Positions 25,362-33,984 of a stretch of DNA of 61,003 bases are shown piece after piece. The stretch's first letter is position 1, and every line of letters begins with the position of its first letter. Location: NCBI GenBank assembly GCA_016282135.1, contig JAEEKA010000052.1, forward strand, positions 1 to 61,003. The letters run 5' to 3'. Position numbers and translations under genes: made by a program. Under the pieces are notes generated by a model. That model was not told the DNA's origin. It saw only the letters and a list, made by a program, of their open reading frames with translations, and made no database searches. The stretch is from Oscillospiraceae bacterium (lineage in GTDB: Bacteria > Bacillota > Clostridia > Oscillospirales > Oscillospiraceae).

Positions 25362-26486
25362 TTATTTCAGTCTCTTGACAGCCTCCCGAACAGCGGCGAG
25401 CAGCGCGTCAACCTCCTCTTCCGTCGTAAAGCGGCTCAGAGACGCCCGGACGGAGCCGTCAATGACCGCCGGGGCTACGCCCATGGCCTCCAGCACGTGG
25501 CTCCGGTGGCCCTTGGCACAGGCGGAGCCGGCGGAGACGTAGACCTCCCGGTCTTGCATGCAGTTGATGAGTCCCTGGGAGCGGACGCCGGGGACAGCGA
25601 AGCTGACGATATGGGGAGCCTCCTGGGCTCCGTTCAGCATCACGTCGTCCACGGCGGCCAGCCCGGCGCGAATACGCTCCTTAAGGGCGTTCTCCCGGGC
25701 CAGGTCCTCCCGAAGAGTGGGCAGGGCGGCCTCGCAGGCCGCGCCGAAGCCCAGGATATTGGGCACTGCCTCGGTGCCGGAGCGGAGCCCGCTCTCCTGG
25801 CCGCCGCCGTGGAGATAGGGGGGCAGGGACAGGCCCTTGCGAACGTACAGCGCGCCCGCTCCCTTGGGTCCGTGAATCTTATGGGAGCTGACGGAAATCA
25901 TGTCCGCCTCCAGGGCGGTGGCCCGGAAGGGCACCTTCAGAAAACCCTGGACCGCGTCGGTGTGGAAAATGGCGTTGGGGGCCAGCCGGTGGGTCAGCTT
26001 CGCCATGCTCTGAATGGGCATCACGGAGCCCACCTCGTTGTTCACCATCATCACGGAAACCAGGATCGTATCCGGCCGCAGGGCCGCCCGTAGCGCCTCC
26101 AGGCTCACGGTGCCGTCCGCCTCCGGGGCCAGATAGGTCACCTCAAAGCCCCGGGCCGCCAGCTCCTGCATGGGGCGGAGAATGGCGTGGTGCTCGATTT
26201 GGGTGGTGATGATATGCTTCCCACGCTTGCCCAGCTTTTGGGCGGCAGAAAAGACGGCCCAGTTGTCCGCCTCGGTGCCGCCGGCGGTAAAGAAGACCCG
26301 GTCCGGCTCCGCCCCAAGGGCGCGGGCCACGGAGAGCCGGGCCGCCTCCACCCGCCGACGGGCCTCCGTCCCCAGCCGATGCAGGGCGCTGGGATTCCCC
26401 CAGCAGTCCGTCAGGGCCTCAGTCATGGCCGCCACCGCCTCCGGGCAGGGCCTGGTGGTGGCGGAATTGTCAAAATATGCTGTCAT
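25362..26486 (-). CDS. Cysteine desulfurase (NifS/IscS family)
   Basis: The 374-residue PLP enzyme takes sulfur from cysteine for Fe-S clusters or tRNA thiolation. AYFDNSATTRPCPEAV, GTEADNWAVF, TQIEHHAI and the PLP-lysine motif SSHKIHGPKGAGALY (Lys near 203) are present. The catalytic cysteine lies in SAGSACAKGHRSHVLEAMG. ATG follows AGGAGAACTAA. It is preceded by mnmE, with a TAG-palindrome and a heptad array in the 68-base gap. The mnmE neighbour hints at tRNA sulfur modification, but no mnmA is visible. Confidence 0.93.
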   Translation of the reverse strand: MTAYFDNSATTRPCPEAVAAMTEALTDCWGNPSALHRLGTEARRRVEAARLSVARALGAEPDRVFFTAGGTEADNWAVFSAAQKLGKRGKHIITTQIEHHAILRPMQELAARGFEVTYLAPEADGTVSLEALRAALRPDTILVSVMMVNNEVGSVMPIQSMAKLTHRLAPNAIFHTDAVQGFLKVPFRATALEADMISVSSHKIHGPKGAGALYVRKGLSLPPYLHGGGQESGLRSGTEAVPNILGFGAACEAALPTLREDLARENALKERIRAGLAAVDDVMLNGAQEAPHIVSFAVPGVRSQGLINCMQDREVYVSAGSACAKGHRSHVLEAMGVAPAVIDGSVRASLSRFTTEEEVDALLAAVREAVKRLK

Positions 26487-26499
26487 TTAGTTCTCCTGA

Positions 26500-26520
26500 A
26501 TTTTGCATTTTGCATTTCTG
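26500..26520 (-). repeat. Short heptad array D
   Basis: On the plus strand the words ATTTTGC, ATTTTGC and ATTTCTG follow each other exactly 7 bases apart, just upstream of the cysteine desulfurase ribosome-binding site. Confidence 0.65.
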
Positions 26521-26535
26521 TGGGAGCGGGGGAAC

Positions 26536-26557
26536 GGCCGGCAGAGTGCCGTCCCTA
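26536..26557 (-). repeat. TAG-palindrome repeat, copy D
   Basis: On the minus strand it reads TAGGGACGGCACTCTGCC followed by GGCC. The first three bases are the stop codon of mnmE. It differs from the copy at 17979-18000 at 3 of 22 positions. Confidence 0.75.
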
Positions 26558-27916
26558 CTTCCCCACGCAAAAGCGCTCAAAGATCCGGTTCGTGATATCC
26601 TCCCGGACGGTGCGGCCGGTGAGCTCGCCCAGGGCCTCCAGGGCGGCTTCCAGCTCCGTCAGCACGGCATCGGGGGTGATCCCGGTCTGCATGGCCTCCA
26701 GAGCCCGGCTGAGGGCGTCTCCGGCCCGGCCCACGGCCTCCGCCTGCCGGGTATTGGTCAGGATGGTGCCGTCGCAGGGCAGATCCGCGCCAAAGGTCTT
26801 TTCGATCCAGCCGCAGAGCTGATCCAGTCCGTCCCCCCGGGTAGCGGAGACAGCGAAGATGGGCTCAAAGGGCAGTTGAACCCGGAAGACCCGCTGGGGC
26901 AGGTCCGTCTTATTCAGCACGGCAACCGCCTGCCTGGCCTCTCTGGCGGCTGCCATGGCCTGCCGGTCCTCCTCGTCCAGGGGGACGGCGGCGTCGCAGA
27001 CAAAGATCGCCAGGTCCGCCTGCTCCGCGGCAGCCCGGGAGCGCTCCACCCCCAGGGCCTCCACCCGGTCCTCGGTTTGGTGAATGCCTGCGGTATCGGT
27101 GATTCGGGCCAGAACCCGACCGAAGCGGGCCGCCTCCTCCACGGTGTCCCGGGTGGTACCGGGAATGTCCGTAACAATCGTCCGGTCAAAGCCCACCAGG
27201 GCGTTCAACAGAGAGGACTTGCCCGCGTTGGGCTTGCCCACCAAGGCAATCCGTACGCCCTGCTTCAGAATACGGCCCCGGTCGCAGGTGGCCCGTAGCC
27301 ATTCCAGCTGGGCCCGGTCCGAGCGGATGCGTTCCTCAAAATCTGAGAGCTTGAAATCCGGTATCTCTTCGTCCGGGTAGTCCAGAACGGCGTGGTAGTG
27401 GCTGCAAATATCTGTCAGCCCCTCGTAGATGGGGCGCAGGCGCCGGTCCAGGGCCCCGCCAACCTGGGCGGCGGCGTTGGCCGCCATATCCACGGTCTGA
27501 GCCTCGATGAGATCAATGATTGCCTCGGCGCCGGTGAGGTCAATTTGTCCGTTCAGGAAGGCTCGTTTGCTAAACTCTCCCGGCTGGGCGGGCCGAGCGC
27601 CCGCCCGGTAGAGGGCCTCCAGACCGGCCGTCAGTACAGCGGGAGAACCGTGGCACTGGAGCTCCACCGTGTCCTCTCCGGTATAGCTGTGGGGCCCTCG
27701 GGTATAAACTGCCAGCGCCTGGTCGATCTCCCGGCCCTGGACGTCATACAGGGTTCCCAGAACCAGCTTTCGGTCCGGCGCGTCGGAGAGGGGCTTCCCG
27801 TTTTTGCAGCGGAAGACTGCCCCTGCCGTTTCGGCACAGCCTTCCCCGGACAGCCGCAGAATTCCGATAGCGCAGGGCTGGCTGCCGGTAGAGATTGCCG
27901 CGATGATGTCTGCCAT
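26555..27916 (-). CDS. mnmE: tRNA modification GTPase MnmE
   Basis: The 453-residue GTPase works with MnmG to modify the wobble uridine (cmnm5U) of tRNAs. The N-terminal folate-binding domain starts DIIAAISTGSQPCAIGILRLSG. The G domain carries VGKPNAGKSSLLN (about 226), DIPGTTRD, DTAG and NKTD, and the C-terminus ends in RFCVGK, the catalytic C(I/V/L)GK motif. ATG at 27916 follows GGGAGGCGTGTGATT. A consensus-like promoter (27947-27975) precedes it. The TAG stop codon directly after CVGK is the first codon of a palindromic repeat. Confidence 0.96.
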   Translation of the reverse strand: MADIIAAISTGSQPCAIGILRLSGEGCAETAGAVFRCKNGKPLSDAPDRKLVLGTLYDVQGREIDQALAVYTRGPHSYTGEDTVELQCHGSPAVLTAGLEALYRAGARPAQPGEFSKRAFLNGQIDLTGAEAIIDLIEAQTVDMAANAAAQVGGALDRRLRPIYEGLTDICSHYHAVLDYPDEEIPDFKLSDFEERIRSDRAQLEWLRATCDRGRILKQGVRIALVGKPNAGKSSLLNALVGFDRTIVTDIPGTTRDTVEEAARFGRVLARITDTAGIHQTEDRVEALGVERSRAAAEQADLAIFVCDAAVPLDEEDRQAMAAAREARQAVAVLNKTDLPQRVFRVQLPFEPIFAVSATRGDGLDQLCGWIEKTFGADLPCDGTILTNTRQAEAVGRAGDALSRALEAMQTGITPDAVLTELEAALEALGELTGRTVREDITNRIFERFCVGK

Positions 27917-27946
27917 AATCACACGCCTCCCAAATGATTTTGGCTT

Positions 27947-27975
27947 ATTATATCCTCTTTTCTCCCACAAAACAA
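27947..27975 (-). promoter_or_regulatory. Promoter of mnmE
   Basis: On the minus strand TTGTTT (27970-27975) and TATAAT (27947-27952) with a 17-base spacer. Confidence 0.75.
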
Positions 27976-28017
27976 GCCCTTTTCACACTGTTCTTCGATA
28001 TTAAATCTATGTATCAG

Positions 28018-28046
28018 TTGCATTTTTCCGCAGCTTCTGCTACAAT
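28018..28046 (+). promoter_or_regulatory. Promoter of the small membrane protein gene
   Basis: TTGCAT (28018-28023), 17-base spacer and TACAAT (28041-28046). Confidence 0.7.
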
Positions 28047-28086
28047 AAGAGGCACTTGACAAACATTCGGGAAAACAGGTGATTTT

Positions 28087-28467
28087 ATGCTGGAACTCAG
28101 TCCCTCCAACATGCTCGTGCTACTGATGTCCGCTATGCTGGTCTGGGTCAGTGTCAACGTCCTGATCTCCACGATTCGGATCAATCGAACCTACGAGCTT
28201 GTCTCCAACCGGTTTATCTATCCCGCCAACTGTAAGCCGGAACTGTGTCAGGACCCGGCGGGTTTTATTCGCTTTATGACCCCCAGGCTGATCGGCTTTG
28301 GTGTGCTGGGCCTGCTGCTGTCAGTCTTTTTCGTGGTGAACGAAATGACAAGTCTGCTGGCCGCTCTCCCTGCCTGGTTTTCTGAGGGGGCCGCCCTGTT
28401 TCTCTTCGTTCCGCTGTTTATCTGGTACGTAATCTTCATCAACAAGGCCGCCAAGCGGTTCTGGTAA
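28087..28467 (+). CDS. Small membrane protein of unknown function
   Basis: The 126-residue protein has three hydrophobic helices (MLVLLMSAMLVWVSVNVLI, LIGFGVLGLLLSVFFVV, AALFLFVPLFIWYVIFI) and a basic C-terminus NKAAKRFW. I do not recognise a family. It follows its own promoter, and an AGGTGATTTT site precedes the ATG. It lies 10 bases before the hydroxyacid dehydrogenase gene and is probably co-transcribed with it. Confidence 0.7.
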   Translation: MLELSPSNMLVLLMSAMLVWVSVNVLISTIRINRTYELVSNRFIYPANCKPELCQDPAGFIRFMTPRLIGFGVLGLLLSVFFVVNEMTSLLAALPAWFSEGAALFLFVPLFIWYVIFINKAAKRFW

Positions 28468-28477
28468 GGAGTTAACT

Positions 28478-29446
28478 ATGAAGACCTGGAAACTTGTCAT
28501 TCTCGACGGCGAACGCACCAACCCCGGGGACCTGAGCTGGGACCCGCTCCGGGCGCTGGGCGAGCTGACCGTCTATCCCGGCACCGCCCCGGAAGAAATG
28601 ATCTCTCACATCGGAGACAACGAAATCGTCATTCTGGACAAGCCTGTGGTTACCAGGGAGATTCTGGAAGCCTGTCCCTCGGTGAAAATGATCGCCCTCT
28701 TTGCCACGGGCTTCAACCACATCGACATCGAAGCCGCCCGGGAGTTGGGCGTTACGGTTTGCAACGCGCCCGGCTATTCCTCCTGGGCCGTCTCTCAGCT
28801 GGCCGCCGCCCTGCTGCTGGAGATTACCACTCAGGTGGGGCTGCACAGCCAGGTGGTAAAACGGGGCGATTGGAAGGATACCTCCTATTTCTGCCGTATC
28901 GCTCCGGGCCTCACCGAGATTGCAGGAAAAACCGTGGGCATCATCGGCTACGGCGGCATCGGCCAGGCCTTTGGCAGAATCATGAAGGCCATGGGTGCTG
29001 AGCTGCTGGTCTATTCCCGGCATCCCCACCCGGAGCTGGAGGATGAACACACGCACTATGTCAACCCGGAAAGAATCTTCACGGAATCGGACATCATCTC
29101 CCTCCACTGCCCCATGAACGCGGACAGCGCCGGGATCATCAACCGGGAATCTCTGGCAAAGATGAAGGACGGAACCATTCTGATCAATACCTCCCGGGGC
29201 GGTCTGATCGTGGAGGAGGACGTAGCGGAAGCCCTGCGGAACGGGAAGCTTCGGGCTCTGGGCCAGGACGCCTTCACCGTGGAGCCCATTCGCCCCGACA
29301 ATCCCCTGCTCTCGGCCCCCAATACCTTCCTCACCCCCCACATGGGCTGGGCGCCTCATGAAACCCGGGCCCGGCTCATCTCCCTGGTAGCAGATAACAT
29401 TCGGGGCTTCCAGGATGGCGCGCCACGGAATGTAGTCAACGGCTGA
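28478..29446 (+). CDS. D-isomer 2-hydroxyacid dehydrogenase
   Basis: The 322-residue NAD-dependent oxidoreductase resembles hydroxypyruvate/glycerate reductases. It has the early FATGFNHIDIEAARELGV region, nucleotide motif VGIIGYGGIGQAFGRIMKAMG (about 151-171), the catalytic-Arg motif LINTSRGGLIVEEDV, the GQDAF loop and catalytic His in LTPHMGWAPHETR. The substrate cannot be read from sequence. It follows AAGGAGTTAACT and ends at an intrinsic terminator. The next gene, cysE, supplies O-acetylserine, so a link to serine or glycerate metabolism is possible. Confidence 0.9.
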   Translation: MKTWKLVILDGERTNPGDLSWDPLRALGELTVYPGTAPEEMISHIGDNEIVILDKPVVTREILEACPSVKMIALFATGFNHIDIEAARELGVTVCNAPGYSSWAVSQLAAALLLEITTQVGLHSQVVKRGDWKDTSYFCRIAPGLTEIAGKTVGIIGYGGIGQAFGRIMKAMGAELLVYSRHPHPELEDEHTHYVNPERIFTESDIISLHCPMNADSAGIINRESLAKMKDGTILINTSRGGLIVEEDVAEALRNGKLRALGQDAFTVEPIRPDNPLLSAPNTFLTPHMGWAPHETRARLISLVADNIRGFQDGAPRNVVNG

Positions 29447-29455
29447 CAGCCCCCG

Positions 29456-29482
29456 AAAAGTGTCGTTTTCGGCACTTTTTTA
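29456..29482 (+). terminator. Terminator of the hydroxyacid dehydrogenase gene
   Basis: A 10-base-pair stem AAAAGTGTCG/CGGCACTTTT (one wobble) with a TTTT loop, followed by T residues. Confidence 0.85.
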
Positions 29483-29490
29483 CCCAAATA

Positions 29491-29514
29491 ACATACTATT
29501 TCAGTAGGTAATTA
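29491..29514 (+). promoter_or_regulatory. Candidate operator upstream of cysE
   Basis: An imperfect inverted repeat, ACATACTA then TTTC then AGTAGGTAAT, lies 20-40 bases before cysE. AGTAGGT half-sites are seen with Rrf2-type regulators of sulfur metabolism such as CymR. The match is suggestive only. Confidence 0.35.
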
Positions 29515-29532
29515 ATCAAAGGAGGAAACCGT

Positions 29533-30399
29533 ATGTCCCCCACTTTTCAGGAAGAAACCCGGGCGCCGGGGGAGGCTGGCCGGGAACTGATCCGGCAGAC
29601 AGCCCTGGCCCTGGGACAGTTTCAGGTTCCGGCAGGCCGGGATTGCGTGGGCCTCCGGGCCCGGGCGGAACGGCTGACCGATCTTTTGATCGACGCCATG
29701 TTCCCCCGTCACGCTGAGGCACGGGACACCGACGCCGCGGAGCGGCTGGAGCAGGCCTTCGCCCTGCTGGATCTCTGCCTGCGGCAGGTGGAGGCCCGGA
29801 ACCCGGCTTCCACCGCCGAGGCCCTGCTCCGCGGGCTTCCGGAGGTCCGCAGGCAGTTGGGCACCGATCTGGAGGCAGCCTACCGGGGTGACCCGGCGGC
29901 AGCCAGCCTGGATGAGATTCTCCTGTGTTACCCGGCCTTCCGGGCCATCGCCACCTATCGGCTGGCCCACATCCTCTATCAGACAGGCATTCCCCTGCTG
30001 CCCCGGATCATGTCGGAATACGCCCACCGGCTGACCGGCATTGACATCCATCCCGGGGCAACCATCGGCGATTATTTCTTTATCGACCACGGCACCGGCG
30101 TAGTCATCGGCGAAACCTCCACCATCGGCCGGGACGTGAAGCTCTACCAGCACGTTACCATCGGCGCCAAGAGCTTTGAGGTGGGGCCGGACGGCGCCCT
30201 GGTCAAGGGCGTCAAACGCCATCCCGACATCGGTGACCGGGTGGTGATCTATGCTGGCGCCACAATCCTGGGCGGCGACACCCGGATCGGTGACGACTGC
30301 ACCATCGGCGGCTCGGTATGGCTCACCCACTCCGTTTCCGCGGGGACCCTGGTTCTGGCCCAATCCGCCGTGACCACCGCCCGGGTCACGGGGAAATAG
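29533..30399 (+). CDS. cysE: Serine O-acetyltransferase (long EpsC-like form)
   Basis: The 288-residue enzyme makes O-acetylserine for cysteine synthesis. An N-terminal helical half (residues 1-150) precedes the left-handed beta-helix: GIDIHPGATIGDYFFIDHGTGVVIGETSTIGRDVKLYQHVTIGAKS, then KGVKRHPDIGDRVVIYAGATILGGDTRIGDDCTIGGSVWLT. The catalytic His/Asp pair is in FIDHGTG. It is longer than typical CysE and resembles the EpsC-like forms of Clostridia and cyanobacteria. ATG at 29533 follows AAAGGAGGAAACCGT. A candidate Rrf2-type operator lies upstream. It ends at a convergent terminator. Confidence 0.93.
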   Translation: MSPTFQEETRAPGEAGRELIRQTALALGQFQVPAGRDCVGLRARAERLTDLLIDAMFPRHAEARDTDAAERLEQAFALLDLCLRQVEARNPASTAEALLRGLPEVRRQLGTDLEAAYRGDPAAASLDEILLCYPAFRAIATYRLAHILYQTGIPLLPRIMSEYAHRLTGIDIHPGATIGDYFFIDHGTGVVIGETSTIGRDVKLYQHVTIGAKSFEVGPDGALVKGVKRHPDIGDRVVIYAGATILGGDTRIGDDCTIGGSVWLTHSVSAGTLVLAQSAVTTARVTGK

Positions 30400-30415
30400 C
30401 CGGCAGGCATAAATC

Positions 30416-30445
30416 GACAGGCGGCAACTTCAGTTGCCGCCTGTC
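30416..30445. terminator. Bidirectional terminator between cysE and the zinc operon
   Basis: A perfect 14-base-pair stem (30416-30429 with 30432-30445) with a 2-base centre between convergent genes. Confidence 0.8.
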
Positions 30446-30457
30446 TTCGTTTCGGTG

Positions 30458-31237
30458 TTAATAATTCTTTGTGGTCTCCACCCGCTCTGCCTGAACGGTA
30501 TCTCCCTGCCAGGTGCCGGTGAGGATCACCATGGTGCCGATGGCGGGAACCTCCGCCTGGGCGGCAAAGGGCTGGGTCCAGGCGTTGTCGTAGTAGGGAT
30601 GCTGGACCGTGGTGGGATTCATGACCCGCCCATAGAGCCGCAGGGTCTTGCCCGCAAAGGCATCCGGCTTGTACTGCATGTTCAGAAGCTGCACCCGCTC
30701 CAGGGTAGCGTCCATTGTGGTCATATCCACGTCGCAGGTCTCCGGGGTAAAGGCCGTCTCCAGCTCCACCTTGGTATCCGTGAACCAGAGCTTGTCCAGG
30801 GCGGCGGCGTCCCGGGTCAGGGTGCCGGTCATTTTGACCAGACTGCCGCTGGCGGGCAGGCTGTCCGGGTCCTGGGGGACAAATTCCCACTGCCAGTCGC
30901 AGCACTTGGTAGCGTCCATATAGCCCCAGACGTAGTAGCGGGTTCGATTGTTGAACGCATCGTGAACGCGGGCCAGGGTGCCTTCCTTGGTAACGGTCTT
31001 GCCCACATAGTCGTCCGCCATATCGTTGAAGAAAATATTTTGATACAGGATATACTCCGTCTGGTTCAGCACAGTCGGCATGGTGTCCGCCACAGCGGGG
31101 GTGTTGCTGGCGTTCGCGGCAGTGTTGCCGCTTTGGGTGGGGCTTTGGCCGCTGTCGGAAGCGGTTTCTGAGCCCTGACAGGCGACAAGAGAGAGCAAAA
31201 GGGAAAGGCTGAGAAGCATCAAAACCAGTTTTTTCAT
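30458..31237 (-). CDS. Lipoprotein of the zinc-uptake operon
   Basis: The 259-residue protein has a lipoprotein signal (LVLMLLSLSLLLSLVAC, lipid-accepting Cys near 20) and a Ser/Thr/Asn-rich linker. Two OB-fold-like segments follow, the first with YVGKTVTKEGTLARV and an adjacent cysteine pair in ATKCCDWQWEF, the second with LRLYGRVMNPTTVQHPYYD. The CC-containing beta segment recalls the DUF1980/YcgQ-type domains, a weak likeness. As last gene after znuB with GAAGGAGGATATCC before its ATG, it is probably zinc-regulated. A role in metal binding or delivery is inference. Confidence 0.7.
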   Translation of the reverse strand: MKKLVLMLLSLSLLLSLVACQGSETASDSGQSPTQSGNTAANASNTPAVADTMPTVLNQTEYILYQNIFFNDMADDYVGKTVTKEGTLARVHDAFNNRTRYYVWGYMDATKCCDWQWEFVPQDPDSLPASGSLVKMTGTLTRDAAALDKLWFTDTKVELETAFTPETCDVDMTTMDATLERVQLLNMQYKPDAFAGKTLRLYGRVMNPTTVQHPYYDNAWTQPFAAQAEVPAIGTMVILTGTWQGDTVQAERVETTKNY

Positions 31238-31253
31238 GGATATCCTCCTTCAT

Positions 31254-32090
31254 TCAACGGCTTTTGACAAAGCCAATCAGCGAAAAGAGTCCAAACACCA
31301 CAATGTCCGCCACCACGATGGTGGAACCCACGGGGGTGCCTCTGTCGGCGGCAATCAGGATTCCCGCCGCGGCGCAGAGCACGGAAATGCATGCCGCGCA
31401 GATAGAGACCCCCCGGAAGCTTTTGAACACGCGCATGGCGGACAGGGCCGGGAAGACCACCAGGGCGGAAATCAACAGGGAGCCCACCAGCTTCATGGCC
31501 AGGACGATCACCACGGCGATGACGACGGCGATCAGCAGGTTGTAGAGCCGGGTCTTCGCGCCGGTGGCGGCGGCGAAGTTCTCATCGAAGGTGACCGCGA
31601 AAATTTTGTGGTAGAACAAGACGAAAAATGCCACCACGACCACGGACAGGCCAATGGACATCCAAACCTCCAGAGGCTTCAGCGTCAAAATGGAGGTGCC
31701 GCCGAAAAGCGTGGTACAGACGTCGCCGGAGATATTGGCCTTTCCGTTGGGCGGGAAACGATTCATCAGAAGATAGCCCACAGCCAAGGCTCCCACGGAA
31801 ATCATGGCCACAGAGGCATCGCCCTTGATTTTGGCGTTGGACCCCGCCGCCAGTAGAAGAACCGCACAAACAATGGTCACAGGCATTACCAGAAGCATGT
31901 CGTTGGTCAGGCCCACCACGGCGGCAATCGTCATAGCCCCGAAGGCCACATGGCTCAGTCCGTCGCCGATGAAGGAGAAGCGCCGCAACACCAGGGTCAC
32001 CCCCAGCAAGGAGGCACAGAGGGCCACCAGGACGCCCACCAGCAGGGCGTTTTGCACATAGGGAAGCTCCAAATAATCCCAAAGCGTCAT
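31254..32090 (-). CDS. znuB: Zinc ABC transporter permease ZnuB
   Basis: The 278-residue permease has about eight membrane helices (NALLVGVLVALCASLLGVTLVLRR, GVAFGAMTIAAVVGL-like, MLLVMPVTIVCAVLLLAAG, and others) and the ABC-3 family pattern SFIGDGLSHVAFGAM near residue 40 that contacts the ATPase. It moves Zn(II) received from ZnuA across the membrane. I choose ATG at 32090, which overlaps the znuC stop (ATGA) and follows GGGGAGGAATGAATCC; the frame upstream lies inside znuC. Confidence 0.93.
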   Translation of the reverse strand: MTLWDYLELPYVQNALLVGVLVALCASLLGVTLVLRRFSFIGDGLSHVAFGAMTIAAVVGLTNDMLLVMPVTIVCAVLLLAAGSNAKIKGDASVAMISVGALAVGYLLMNRFPPNGKANISGDVCTTLFGGTSILTLKPLEVWMSIGLSVVVVAFFVLFYHKIFAVTFDENFAAATGAKTRLYNLLIAVVIAVVIVLAMKLVGSLLISALVVFPALSAMRVFKSFRGVSICAACISVLCAAAGILIAADRGTPVGSTIVVADIVVFGLFSLIGFVKSR

Positions 32091-32797
32091 GGATTCATTC
32101 CTCCCCGCTCCAAATAACGCACGCCGGTCTCGCTTTTCAGGTAGTCCTCCACCCGGCCGCAAAAAATCCTGGCCCCGATGTGCAGTATGTGGGTCGCGTA
32201 CCGCAGCGCGGCTTCCAAATCGTGGGAGATCATCACCACGGTGATCCCGTCCTTCCGATTCAGGTCGGCAATCAACTGGTACATCTCCGCGGTAACCTTG
32301 GGGTCCAGGCCCGCCACGGGCTCATCCAGCAGGAGGAGCTTGCGGGTGGCGCAGAGGGCTCTTGCCAGCAGAACCCGCTGCTGCTGACCTCCGGAGAGCT
32401 CCCGGTAGCAGCGCTTGGCCAGCTTTTCAATCTCCATGCGGCGGATGTTCTCCCAGGCCAAGTTCTTGTCCGCCTTGGAATAGAAGGGCCGGAAGCCCTG
32501 CCGCCCCTGACAGCCGGAGAGCACAATCTCATAGACGCTGGCCGGGAAGTCCCGCTGAACCACCGTCTGCTGGGGCAGGTAGCCGATCTCGTTCTGCCGC
32601 AGACCGTCACCGGTCTGCACCTTCCCCTTCAGCGGGTGGATCAGCCCCAGGATGGTCTTCATCAGGGTGGACTTGCCGGAGCCGTTCTCGCCCACAATGC
32701 AGAGATAGTCCCCTGTGTTTACTTCAAAATCAATGTGCTCCAGGATTGGTTTCCCCTCGTAGCCGAGGGAGAGATCATTGCAAGCGAGCAGGGCCAT
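32087..32797 (-). CDS. znuC: Zinc ABC transporter ATPase ZnuC
   Basis: The 236-residue ABC ATPase has Walker A GENGSGKST (about 37-45), the Q-loop GYLPQQ, signature LSGGQQQR and Walker B LLLLDEPVAGLDP with H-loop ISHDLE. YLPQQTVVQRDFPASVYEIVLSG is typical of the Zn/Mn importer branch. It powers ZnuB. It lies 26 bases after znuA and overlaps znuB by four bases. Confidence 0.93.
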   Translation of the reverse strand: MALLACNDLSLGYEGKPILEHIDFEVNTGDYLCIVGENGSGKSTLMKTILGLIHPLKGKVQTGDGLRQNEIGYLPQQTVVQRDFPASVYEIVLSGCQGRQGFRPFYSKADKNLAWENIRRMEIEKLAKRCYRELSGGQQQRVLLARALCATRKLLLLDEPVAGLDPKVTAEMYQLIADLNRKDGITVVMISHDLEAALRYATHILHIGARIFCGRVEDYLKSETGVRYLERGGMNP

Positions 32798-32823
32798 ACG
32801 AACACCTCAGAATCATGTGATTT

Positions 32824-33891
32824 TCAGTTGAGCGCTTCCTTGAGAACCTCCAGGTTCTTTTCCATAATGCCGTAATACGTGATCCCGTCGGCAACGCCCT
32901 GGGCCGTCACGGACTGGATAGAATTCAACTCCAAAATCTTCGCGTTCTTGGCCTTGGAGTTGGAAACAACGGTCTCCGCCAGGCGTGTGTTGGAGCCCTC
33001 AATCTTCATGACGCAGGGCAATTCCAACTCGTCCACCTTGTTCACCAGGAAATTGACCGTCTCAAAGGATGCCTCAGATTCCGCAGAGCAGCCAGAAAAG
33101 GCAGCCCAGCACTGCAAGTCGTAGTCCTTCGCCATGTACAGGAAGGGGAACCGGTCGGCAAAGAGCAGGGTTTTCCGGGTTGCGGCTTCCACCGTTTCGG
33201 CGTAGGCCTTGTCCAGTGCCGTCAGCTTTTCCGTATAGGCCCTGCAGTTTTTCATATAACTGTCTTTGCCCTGGGGATCGACCTCCGCCAAGGCGGCCTC
33301 GATCTTCCCGCAGAGGATGCCGGCGTTCCGCAGGGACAGCCAGATATGCTCATCATATTCCGGCTCCTCATGGTCGTGATCCTCGTCCTCGTGGTCGTGA
33401 TCCTCGTCCTCGTGGTCGTGGTCCTCACCCTCGTGATCGTGATGATCGTGGTCGTGCTCTTCCATGCCCTCCAGGGTTTCCTCCTCCCGGGCGGCGCTGC
33501 CCAGCAGGTCCATCAGGCAGAGGACCTTCATGTTGGGATTTGTGGCCTGGGCCAGGGCGTCCGGAACCCACTTGTCGGACTCGCCGCCCACGTAGATGAA
33601 GAGGTCACAGGTGGATATTTTGTAGATGTCCTCCACCGTAGGCTGGTAGTTGTGCAGGTCAGCGCCCTTATCCAGCAAAAGGGTCGGAGCCACGCGATCA
33701 CGCTGATCGCCGATGATCTGACGGGTCCAATCGTAGGCCGGGAAGATGGTAGCCACCACGGAAATGGACTTCCCGGTCATGTCGGGTCGGGTGGCTGTGG
33801 TGGCGGCTGTGCCGCCCTCATTGGAACAGCCGGCGAAAATCGCCAGCAGCAAAACGGCGCAGAGCGCCAGTATCAATCTTTTATGTTTCAT
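32824..33891 (-). CDS. znuA: Zinc-binding lipoprotein ZnuA
   Basis: The 355-residue solute-binding protein has a lipoprotein signal (LALCAVLLLAIFAGC) and the cluster A-I fold: VVATIFPAYDWTRQIIGD, NYQPTVEDIYKISTCDLFIYVGGESDKW, DEHIWLSLRNAGILCGKIEAAL and FADRFPFLYMAKDY. A His/Asp/Glu loop of about 35 residues (about 143-177, repeated HDHED units) sits before DEHIW, as in zinc-specific members. Zinc is probably bound by conserved His residues including DEHIW. It is encoded after zur and a small membrane protein in a zinc operon. Confidence 0.94.
   Translation of the reverse strand: MKHKRLILALCAVLLLAIFAGCSNEGGTAATTATRPDMTGKSISVVATIFPAYDWTRQIIGDQRDRVAPTLLLDKGADLHNYQPTVEDIYKISTCDLFIYVGGESDKWVPDALAQATNPNMKVLCLMDLLGSAAREEETLEGMEEHDHDHHDHEGEDHDHEDEDHDHEDEDHDHEEPEYDEHIWLSLRNAGILCGKIEAALAEVDPQGKDSYMKNCRAYTEKLTALDKAYAETVEAATRKTLLFADRFPFLYMAKDYDLQCWAAFSGCSAESEASFETVNFLVNKVDELELPCVMKIEGSNTRLAETVVSNSKAKNAKILELNSIQSVTAQGVADGITYYGIMEKNLEVLKEALN
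33364..33464 (-). repeat. In-frame tandem repeat encoding the ZnuA His-rich loop
   Basis: A unit of about 21 bases (TCCTCGTGGTCGTGATCCTCG and variants) is repeated three to four times and encodes HDHEDED-type residues. Repeat number may vary between strains. Confidence 0.75.
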
Positions 33892-33984
33892 TTGATTATT
33901 GAAGATCCTTTCCGCTTCTGATTATTGTTTTGTCCGGACTGTGGCGCGATCAGCGGCGCGCAAAAATGCCGCCGCGCCGCCCTT

